Shown: in pieces, positions 25,142 through 36,000 of the stretch
Layout: each line of letters opens with the position of its first letter
Position numbering within the stretch: the first letter of the stretch is position 1
DNA from: Marinobacterium sp. LSUCC0821
GTDB taxonomy: Bacteria; Pseudomonadota; Gammaproteobacteria; Pseudomonadales; Balneatricaceae
Direction: 5' to 3'
Length of the DNA stretch: 64,000 bases
Assembly (NCBI RefSeq): GCF_012848475.1
Contig: NZ_CP051666.1
Span: forward strand, 1,077,501 to 1,141,500
Notes under the pieces: generated by a model
What the model was told of the DNA's origin: nothing
What the model saw: only the letters and a program-made list of their open reading frames with translations
The model's database searches: none
Program-made: the position numbers and the translations under genes

Positions 25142-27033
25142 TTAGTTGATGCGTTTGCCAACCAACCACGGATCTGGCCAACGTTTGCCAAAACCGCTGA
25201 TTCTGCAAATGTTTGGATCACAAGATCACTAGGGTTAGCGACCAAAGTAGAGCTATAAGTAGCTGAATCAACAACAGTGCCGAAGGCATCGACCAGTTTT
25301 AGCTCCCAGCTAGCTGGACGAACACGGCGCTGAATAGGCTCAATGTTAAGAGACATATTCAACATGTAGAGTGCATCGTTGCTAGTTTCTAGCTGATTAC
25401 GCTCAAGCAAAGCGTCGATCGCCGTCAAAAGACCCGCTTTTGAAGCGTCGCTAACACCGTTCATCATCAAATTAATAGAAGGTAGTTCAACCGGAATCAC
25501 ATCAGCGTGTGCAAAGAAGTTATCTTCAACTTCAGCAACGTAATTTGTAATAGCACCACCAACTTCAGCTAGAGCGCCATCTTGGTTTAGGCCTGTTGGA
25601 ATAACCTCAAAGCCAACTGAGTTGTAGATTCGACCAAAAGCAGCCTGAGCCGCAGCATAGGCACCGTAGCGTTTGAATTCAGAGTTAAGCGCACGCGTCT
25701 TGGCACGAATCACTTCAAGTTCTGCGTTCAACTCAGAACCCTGTGCCGCTTCAGCAAATGCCGCCATACGCTGGTCAACTAGGAAAGACTCTTCGGCTGT
25801 ATCGAGTTCTTTTAGAGTCAGTTTGTATCGTTCAATAGCTACTCGAACCTGAGTCAACACAGCGATCGACAGTGCCATACGGCGAGTATCGTCAACGGTC
25901 TTCTGATCTTCGAGCGTATCATCCAGTGTACGGTAGCTAAGAAGTTTAAATAGGTTCCAGTTAATGCTTGCACCCGTTTGGATCCAATCATCTTCGTACA
26001 GGTATTTATTAGAGTCGTACTGTAGTCCAAGCGAAAGTGCTGGATTAGGCAGCAATGAAACCAGTTGTTTCTTAGCTTCGTCTGCAGTAATACGAGCGTT
26101 GTAATCTTCTTGACGAAGTTCTGGACGCTGTTGCAAGGCTAGTTCTTCAAGTTCAGCAACGTTAAGTGGAGCAGGTTTTAGCAGTGGTTCATCAACTTCA
26201 GCAACTGTGAACTGAGCTCCTGGCGTCACGTTCATAAGCGCTGCAAGCTCACGCTTAGCCAGATCAAGTTCTGTACGACGGCTAGCTAGTAGATCAAATG
26301 CATCGATTAATAGACGCTGGTAGGTTAACGCTTGTTTCGGTGGTACTAGACCTTCTGCTTCAGCACGACGAGAACGCTCAAGCGCACTGTTAACCTCTTC
26401 AATCAGCTCATCCGCTTGTTTAACTAGACGCTGTGCACCAAGCGCACGCCAGTAGGCAGAACGAACATCCGCTAGAATGTTTTGAACAACACGACGTCGA
26501 CGCTCTTCAGCAATTAGAACTTGGTTAGCCTTTTGTTTTGCGCTGTAGTAACCAATACCTAAATCCAAAGCGTTCCAAGTAAACTCTGCTGAACGAGTAC
26601 GGTTATGTTCTGGTTGGCTACCAGAGTAAGAATCTGTAGATGTAGGCTCAATAATAGAACCATCAGTGTTACTAACTCGATAAGACTTCGAAGCGCTGAC
26701 ATTATTTCTATGAGTATAGCCTGCTGACACCAGTAGATTTGGCAACATGTCATACGAAGCTAATTCAGCTAAACCACGCCCCTGTGCACTTTCCATAAGT
26801 TTCAAGCGCAAATCCATGTTGTATTTCAATGAACGCGCTAGTGCTTCTTCGAAGGTGATTGGTGCAAATATAGGATCCTGAGCAGAAAATAATGTAAATT
26901 GGTCTGCTTGTACTCGCTTACGAACATCTGAAGTCGTAAGAGCCTCTGGAGAGATAGAACAGCCCGCAATTAGTGCCGCCAACGAAACGACACCTAATTT
27001 TTGAAAGTTTGCTCTTTTCTTTGAAATCATCAT
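25138..27033 (-). CDS. TolC-family outer-membrane efflux/secretion lipoprotein
   Basis: A TolC-type channel protein of about 631 residues. The start ATG at 27033 gives a lipoprotein signal (LAALIAGCS, lipidated Cys) and has GGAAA upstream; an upstream start would overlap the preceding gene. The body shows two internal TolC-like repeats rich in coiled coil (ARSLKYNMDLRLKLMESAQ, QRPELRQEDYNARITADEAKKQLVSLLPNPALSLGLQYD). The C-terminus carries about 150 extra residues beyond the TolC core. It follows the giant Calx-beta gene directly, as expected for its export partner. Confidence 0.88.
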   Translation of the reverse strand: MMISKKRANFQKLGVVSLAALIAGCSISPEALTTSDVRKRVQADQFTLFSAQDPIFAPITFEEALARSLKYNMDLRLKLMESAQGRGLAELASYDMLPNLLVSAGYTHRNNVSASKSYRVSNTDGSIIEPTSTDSYSGSQPEHNRTRSAEFTWNALDLGIGYYSAKQKANQVLIAEERRRRVVQNILADVRSAYWRALGAQRLVKQADELIEEVNSALERSRRAEAEGLVPPKQALTYQRLLIDAFDLLASRRTELDLAKRELAALMNVTPGAQFTVAEVDEPLLKPAPLNVAELEELALQQRPELRQEDYNARITADEAKKQLVSLLPNPALSLGLQYDSNKYLYEDDWIQTGASINWNLFKLLSYRTLDDTLEDQKTVDDTRRMALSIAVLTQVRVAIERYKLTLKELDTAEESFLVDQRMAAFAEAAQGSELNAELEVIRAKTRALNSEFKRYGAYAAAQAAFGRIYNSVGFEVIPTGLNQDGALAEVGGAITNYVAEVEDNFFAHADVIPVELPSINLMMNGVSDASKAGLLTAIDALLERNQLETSNDALYMLNMSLNIEPIQRRVRPASWELKLVDAFGTVVDSATYSSTLVANPSDLVIQTFAESAVLANVGQIRGWLANASTK

Positions 27034-27058
27034 TCTGATTTTTCCTATTCGAAATCGA

Positions 27059-30000
27059 TTAACTATTAGAATCTTTGAGGTTAGAGTTAACTGGTTCAAC
27101 CGAATTCAGCACATGAGCTGAACTACGAGATATACCCGCCCCGTTATTAGTTTTAGCTGCAGCTAAAAGCTGTGCTGTAAATTCTTGATGCTCACTATCC
27201 ACCTCTGTGACGTTTGCAACGAAAAACTCTTCAGTCTCATCATCAAGTGAATCAAAAAAGCTTGCTTCAGTAAGCTCCTCACCAAAGAAGCCTTGCTGTA
27301 GCTCTTCACCGTCATCAAATACAGGGGCAGAAAGCTCTGATATTGGAGCCAAAGAGTCCATTGCAAGACTTGATCGAACAACTGATGAGCCCATGTAAGC
27401 ATTGCCGTCATCAGAGGCTAGACGACGGAACAGACTTACTGTATCAGAACGCGCCTCCGCCACAGCTGGCAGTACATAGAGTGCTATTTTGCCAGAGAGC
27501 TTATCGATCTGCGATTGAGCTTCTGTCGCAATTGCATCAGCAAGTCCATAGGCATCCAGGCTCTCTTTCACTTCTTTAAAAGCATCGCTGTAGTCGATTA
27601 CTGTTTTCTGAACGACTACCTCTTTAAAATCTTCACCGCCCTCTTTAGGAAGTGGCTTGCCACCAGAATCAACGCCAGTTAAGTCGTTATCAAGTTCGTA
27701 AAGATTCAAAGAGTCAGCAAGATTTGGAACGTTAGCGTAGTCGTAACGCACACCCGTACCATCATCAACGATTAGGTTGTAACCCGTGTCTTGGATATTT
27801 GGATCGTCTGTGTAATAAGCTTTAAGGCCAAAGTTTTCTAAACCTTCATAGTTATTATCATCTTCATTAGCAATGGTTACACCTACATAAAACTTAGTAC
27901 CATCTCCAGGAGCAATGAAGGAGACTGAAGCATCTTGAGAACCTTCAATGTTCACTAAAGTAGCGGTTTTATTGAAGACTTCGAACGTCAGGTCTTGGTA
28001 GTTACCACCAACAGCATCAATTTCAAAAACTGCGTAGGTTGAGTTTTCATTGATAGGACCAATACCCGATACCTGAACGGTACGGTCTTCGGGATCAAGA
28101 ATAGTACCTACACCTGTTCCATCGCCTATGACAGCATTGGAACTTACGTTGCTTAGGTTAACGTTAAAGGTCTCTGTTCCTTCCCAAACACCTGCAACCT
28201 CACCCGTTTCATCATCAATGATGCTAACGGTAACGAACTTTTCAGTTTCATTGGCTGCAAATGTTAATTGAGTCGTAGAGATTGTAGTGTAGTCAGCAGG
28301 GTCAACAGCAGAGACATCAGCGGTGCTGTATGAAACTGTTGAAGTCTCTTCAGTATTACCTGTTTTAGTAATGGTGAATGTAGCTGTACCATCTGTTTCA
28401 TTAACAGTAACGTCATTGATGCTGAAGCTTGGACGATCGTCATCACTGGCTGACGTAGTACCGTTAGAAGTACCATTGTCCCAAATCTCACCAATACCCT
28501 GGCTATCTGAAATAGTCGCCTGTGTAGCAGATGATAGATCAATGTAGAACTGCTCGTTACCTTCATAGATATTGTCGTTTGCGATATTTAACGTAACAGT
28601 TTGAGTTGCAACATTTGCCGCAAACTGCAGTGTTCCATTTAAGGTTCCAGACGCATCTGTACCAGATGCCGCTGTGCTACCGACTATCGCTGAATTACTG
28701 CTAATGGCGTAATTGACTGTTGATGTAACGGCGGTAGCACCTGTCTTAGTAACCGTAAAGGTGATAGTGCCCGCGCCTTCATTAACATCAACATCATTGA
28801 CGCTAAAGCTTGGACGGTCATCGGCAGCAGATCCATCATTATCATCACCATCATTAGTACCGTCATCGTAGATAGAGCCAGTGCCGGTATCAGTAGCGGT
28901 GATTGCGGAGTCCGTAACGTCAGCTGAAAGGGTAAATGTTTCAACACCTTCAAATGTAGAGTCATCTACTGCGGTAACACTCACTTGAAGTTGAGTATTT
29001 CCAGCTGGAAGGATGTATTTACCATCTGTAGCTGTCAATGTGGTCAAGGTGCCACCGTTATTGTACTTAACAGTCATGCTGCCATAGTCAGCACTGCCCT
29101 CAGTTGTCACATCCGTTAAAGTGAATTCTACTTCAACATCAGCTTGAGTCGCATTAGACAAGGTTGCATCAAATGTGAGCGTACCACCTTCATCTTCAGT
29201 CGCATTACCAATGGTCAACGTTGGGCGATCATCATCACTACCAGCACCCGATCCACCATTGGATGCGTTACCAGTACCATCATCTTTAATAGTACCCACA
29301 CCCGTAGCATCACTGATAACAGCACCTGAGGCGTTCGCAAGTACTACGTTAAATGTTTCACTACCTTCGTAAACAGCAGGCGAATCATTAGTGATTGTCA
29401 CTGTAACCGTTTTCTCGGTTTCACCCGCAGCAAAATTCAGCTGAGTACTTGCTATTGCAGTGTAATCAGAGTTACTGGCTGATTCAGCTGTACCATCCGA
29501 AGTACTGTATTCAACAGATGAGGCTAGCTCGGTATTACCTGATTTAGTTACGGTAAAGGTTGCTGTACCTGAAGCTTCGTTAACCGTTACATCGTTAATA
29601 CTAAAGCTTGGCTTGTCATTATCTGCAGTACCGTCATTATCGTCGCCGTCGTCAGTACCATCATCATAAATGGTGCCGGTACCGTAATCGGTATCGATAA
29701 CAAATTCATTAGGGAAGTCTGCCACGAGCCTGAACGTTTCAGTTCCTTCGTAAGTAGAGTTTTCAACAGCATCAACAGTTACTCGCATCTCGTCGCCTCC
29801 TGCTGGTAATGTATATTTACCGGCAGTTGGTGTAAGAACAATCCATTCAGAACCATTGTTGTAGCTAACAACCATGTTGTTGATATCTGCTGAGCCTTCA
29901 GTAGTGATATCAACTAATGAAAACCCAACTTCAACATCCGATGCGATGTCACCGTCTAGTGTCACATCGAATGAGAGTGTGCCGCCCTCATCTTCTGCTG

Positions 30001-33000
30001 CATCAGAGATAGCAAGTGTGCGCCTAGCCGTTCCATCTGAAATGATACCTTCCCCAACAGCATCATCAATAAGACTGGTTCCACCAGAGTTATTAGATAG
30101 TGTGACTGTTAGAGACTCATTACCTTCATCAACAGTAGAGTCACTTACTGTTGAAACAGTAAATGTTTCGGAGTTGCTACCAGCAGCAAATGTTAAAGTA
30201 CCACTAGCGGCAGTGAAATCCTCTGTTTCAGCTGTATCACCAGATTCTATAGAAGTAGCGTATTGAATAGTTTGCTCAACGGATGTGTCACCTGAACGTG
30301 AAACAGTAAAAGTAAAAGTATTACCTTCAGTTTCAATCTCATCCGAAATAGTGAAACGGGCTCTATCGTCGTCTGAACCACCATTACCGGTACCATCATC
30401 TTCAATGGTACCGATAGCTTGAGCATCGCTGATAGTAGCTGAACTGCTCACATTAGAGAGATCTAGCGTAAAAGTTTCAGTATCTTCAAATACCGTATCA
30501 TTAGCTACGGTGAGGGTAATGTATTTAGTTGTCTCACCTGCGGCAAAAGATAGTGAGCCATTCGCAGTGCCAGTTATATCACCACCTGATCCAACAGTTG
30601 CAGCATCAACACCCGTACCGCTATTAGCTATCCAGTCAAGTGTAGTAACTTGGGTTGTAGCACCTGTTTTCACAACAGCAAAAGTAATAGTTCCTGCACC
30701 TTCGTTCACTGTTACATCATCAACACTGAAACTTGGTCGATCGTCATCGGTCGCTGAAGTAGAACCATCTGAAGTACCATTATCCCAAACAGCACCAACA
30801 CCCTGGGCGTCTGATATTGTCGCTTGTGATGCAGACGAAAGATCAATATAGAATGTCTCTTCACCCTCGTAAACGCTGTCATCAGTGACATTAAGTACAA
30901 CAGTTTGAGTAGAGACACCGGCGGCAAACGACAACGTGCCACTCAATGTACCATAAACATCTGTTCCGGTAGCCGCAGAACTACCTACCGCAGCACTGTT
31001 ACTGCTGATCTGATAGTTAACGGAAGAAGCAACCGACGTAGTACCAGTTTTAGTCACTGTAAATGTGATTGTTCCGGCATCTTCATTAACGTCGACATCA
31101 TCTACGCTAAAGCTAGGGCGGTCGTCATCCGCGGTTGTATCGGTATCAGAATCATCACCAACGTTACTACCATCGTCATAAATAGTACCGGTACCGGTAT
31201 CTGTGTCAGTAATTGCTGAATCGGTTACAGCTGCAGACAAAGTGAAGGTTTCTACACCTTCAAATATTGAGTCGTTTTCTGCAGTTACGCTGACACGCAT
31301 TTGTGTGTAACCAGCTGGCAACGTATATTTGCCAGAAGACGCTGTAAGTTCAATCCATGTCGAACTTTTGGAGTTGTAATACTCAACTGTCATGCTGCCA
31401 TAATCGTCAACACCCTCTGTATTGACATCAGAAAGAGTAAACGCAACTTCAACATTTGATTTAGTTGCATTTGAAAGAGTGGCATCAAAAACTAATGTAC
31501 CGCCTTCATCCTCAGTAGCATCCCCAATGGTGAAAGTTGGTCGGTCATCATCAGACCCACTACCATTGCCTCCGCTATTGGCACTACCTGTACCATCATC
31601 TTTAATAGTACCTACACCATTCGCATCGCTGATTGTTGCGCCGGAAGCATTTGATAATACAACACCAAAGGTTTCAGAGCCCTCATAAATTGCATCATCA
31701 TTAATAGCTACACTAATAATTTTAGTGGTCTCGTTCTTAGCAAAATTTAAAGTGTCAGCTTTGGATACATAGTCTCCACTATCAGCTGTACCATTATTCG
31801 TAGTTGCATACTGAACCGAAGCTGATACAGCTGTGTTACCTGACTTAGTTACAGTAAAGATTGCGTATCCAGCTTCCTCATTGACAGTCACGTCACCAAT
31901 ACTGAACGATGGACGGTCATCATCACTCGCTGATGTAGTGCCATCAGAAGTCCCATCATCCCAAATGGTTGCAACGCCCTTCTCGTCGGAAATAATCGCG
32001 TTGGTAGGATTACTTAACTTAATAAAGAACTGCTCTGAACCTTCATAGATTGAATCATTCGAGAGCGTAACGGTCACTGTTTTAGTGAGATCTGATGCGG
32101 AGAAATCTAGCGTCCCAGATTTATGAACAAAGTCCTCACCTGCAGTGGCTGATGAACTTTCAAGGGTGTAATAAACCGTTGATCCCAAAAGGGTATCGTA
32201 GTGTTCAGTTTTACTAACAGTAAAAGTTAACGTTCCTGCCGATTCGTTAACTGACACATCATTCACAGAGAATGATGGACGGTCATCATCAACTCCGCCC
32301 GATCCAGAGCCATTGTCGAGAATTGTTCCTACAGCCTGAGTATCATCGAGTGTTAGGTTGACTGCGTTACTTAAATTTACATAGAAATTTTCAGAACCCT
32401 CAAAAACATTATCATTAGTAACGTTTAATGTAATAGTTTTTGTTGTATCCCCATCAGCAAAAATTACAGTTCCACTTAGATCATCGTCTGGAGTAATATC
32501 CTTACCACTGGTACCAACCGTCGCGGTATTACCTACAACCGAGTAATTAACAGAGGCAGTTCCAGAACCAGAATCACGAATCACAGTAAACGCAATTTTA
32601 CCTGCGCCTTCATTCACTGTTGCATCAGAGATAGACAAACCATCTGGCTGAAGTATTGTTGCTGTAGCAGTTACTGCTTCAGTTGATGTAGAAGAGCCTG
32701 TATTGGTAAATGTACCAACTGGCGCCCCCATAGTTAGAGAGAAGAGTCGTTTACCACTAGTCTGCCCAGTAACACCTAAACGAACATCAACACTTGTACG
32801 TGCAACATCGAAAGTTGTCTGGTAGGAAGCAGTATCTTCAAATGTAATACCGCTCAAGTTCGAAGTAATACCACTAAAGCGTGTAAAGCCATCTCGGTAA
32901 TCTTCAGTAATATCTAGCTTACTAGTTTTATCTACTTGGTAAGAGGAGAAGCCGCTTATTTCAGCATACTCTTGATAATTGCTACTACCATCTACGTCCA

Positions 33001-36000
33001 CCCCACTCACATAGAAGTTCTCTAGGGCAACAGCAGTGTAGGAACTAGGCCCTGTATAGTCTTTAACAAAGGAGAACGTAAAATCAACTGCACTTCCACT
33101 ACTACTGGTAGAGTTAATTTCAGGCTGGAATCGTGAAGAGTTACTACCATCATTATCAAGAGTAAAACTTGAAACATTCGACATACCAGTAATAGAAACA
33201 AGTACATCGATCGATTGAGAGTTAATGGTGACAGCATTTGCAGCTCGATACACTGCACCCTCACTATTAGCTGTACCTGATACTAAAGTTAATCCACTTA
33301 TATCAATAGTTTTATATTCAGCGTCATAAACGCTTGTGCTAGCCATTGATGTAGCAACTTCATATACATTTAAATCAAAGGTTTCACCATCATCATCTAC
33401 ACTATCATTAACGATAGGAACCCTGACTAAAACAGCTGAAACACCACTACCTACTGAGAAGGGTGTAGTGTACGTAACCCAATTTGACCCACCATCTAGG
33501 CTATATTCAAATCCAGTACCGTAATCTGTACCACCACCTGTAGCAGTACCACCAGAAAGATCCATTGCAAGCGTTTTACTAGCAGTGCCGTTGACTTCAA
33601 ACTGTGCGTACGTATCTGTTTCTTTGACAGTAATATCACTAATAGTAATGGGTACAGGTTCAGCGGCACCAGTGATTGTGATCGTTACAGTCTGAACTGA
33701 TGAATTAACACCACTGCCATCAGTAGCTTTAACATTGTAGCTGAATGTCAGGGTATCACCCGCTCCGAGGAAGTTTAAATCTTCATTAGTGCTGTATGTC
33801 CAGGTACTACTCGAAGAGTTTGCACCTAAGACAAAACCATTAACAATAGCATCGACATTAGATTGACTTAGCTGCAATGTTTGGGTAGCACCACCTGACA
33901 CCCAAACCATATCATTATTGTATGTTTCCGAAAGAGTTACTGAGTCACCACTATCTGGATCTGTAACTGTAATAGTACCGCTTGCACTTCCAGAGCTAGC
34001 TTCTTCAGCACCATTTCCTGTGCCCTCAACTTCAACTAAGGCACCTGTATAAGTAATCGCACTGATTGTTGGTGCATCATTAACTTCAGAGACGGTTATA
34101 GTCCCTAAGCCTGTACTGCTCCAATAACCTGAACCAACAGAAACCCTCCCAGTCCAAGAAAAGCTTCCTGAACCGTTCGCATTTGATGCTGGCTCGAAGG
34201 TTAAAACATTACTGCCTGTTAAATCATAAGCCGTATCAGCTGATACCGCAGCACCATTGTATTTAAAAATTCCGATCGACGAGTCTGGCAATGTGGCAAA
34301 CTTAATTTCGCCTGCAGGGTCATTGCCTAGCTTAAAAATCGCATCAGAACCATCAACATCAATTGTGAGAGTAGTATCTTCAGTAACGTCAACTTGAAGA
34401 TTTTCTACCGGATCACCTGCAGGTTCTGGGGCATTAGGATCTTCCGGAACTGGATCGAACGGAGTGCCGTTTTTAGTGGTGGTACCCGCTATATTATCTA
34501 TATAAAGGTGTGGACTTAAAATTGTATCGCCCAGATTAAATACAGCTAGTGAAATAGTGTAGGTCCCACTTTCAGTTATCTGAATTGTTGATTCTTGCCA
34601 GCCAGTACTACCGTAAGAACCAGTAGTATAATTACCCGTTCCTGGATTCGTTGCCCCTAGAAGGGTTATTTCAGCTTTTACACCATCTAGAATAGCAAGT
34701 TTACTAGGATCACTTTTGTCAACAAGCGTAAGAATAGAACCGTCATTGTAGGGCTCGTAATCTGTAGAGATGTAGTTCCAAGCAACCGTATAAGTCTCCC
34801 CAGCTGTTGCACTGAATGTCTGAGTTACATAAGCCATGTTAGTTGGCGTCATGTAAGAACTGGAGTAAAAGGTATCATTTATGTAGGTCATGGTGTCATT
34901 AGACACACCTGATAGCGACTGAAAATCGTTACTTAACTCTGACCAACTACCAGATGGTTCCAGCTTAATCATTTTCGAGTCAGAACCAGTTACGACCCAA
35001 GTATTAGACCCTGCGTTTATAGTTTGCGACCCTGTTATGACCGCTGCATCATTTGATGACCAACTAGACAGATCAGTTTCGAAACCAGCATTACTTATAG
35101 CAAGATTGTCTTTATAACTAACAAGTGAAAATCCAACACTCTCTACAGAACCAGAAGCGACCTCTAGCTCCCAGTCTCCACCAGCACCTGTAACATCATC
35201 CGAAGCAGCCACATCAGCTTGAGTCAAAGTTGCGATCTCTTGGATAAAGGCTTCGCCATCACCTGAAGCAGCCACGTTACAACCGTATAGAAGAATATCC
35301 CCCTCAGCTGTCAGTGATTGCCCGATAGCAGCTAGTTGAGCTGAGTATGAATCTAGATTGGAATCAGACAGTGTTACCGATCCAAGTTGCGCTTCACCCA
35401 CAGAACCGTGACCCAAAACATGAATAGCAGAGATACCACTTTCGTTAGCCAAGGTTTCGGCCATGAATGCAAAACCATCCACACCCGCTTCGACCATAAA
35501 GATTTCAGCATCAGTTGGTACAGCATTAATCAAGGTTTGAACATCTGCCAGCGAAGCATCTATGAAGTAAACTTCTCGAGCAGTAGGTGTTAGGCGAGAA
35601 TCTACAAATTCACCTAGTTTTTCAGAAATCACTGCTTCTATGTCAGAATTTGAAGCACCACCATCTATCCAATCTTGGTTCAAATAGATAACAGGGTTGC
35701 CATCTGGCCCCTCAGCAGAGAAAAGACCTGTGTTACCCTCCATAGAGGAGTCACCTAGGAAACCAAGTGCAACGGAGACTTTCCCATCAGCCATGTCAGA
35801 TTGAAGCTGATCTAAAGCACTATTCCACTCTGCTGTAATAACAGTTTGCCCACCGCTAAATGAAGCAAAAATATCGTCACGATTGGCACTCAGTAAATTT
35901 GACTCTACAGCACTGACTGCTGCTTCTGCCGATTGAATTACGTGACTTGAAACAGACTCACTAGCAACTACATCAGGCCCATCAACATTATCCAGATTCA

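Noticed and set aside
28080-32650. Regularly spaced repeats that could suggest a CRISPR or minisatellite
   Set aside because: The period is about 300 bases, the repeats are diverged, in frame and encode Calx-beta domains; no short identical repeats with unique spacers and no cas genes.
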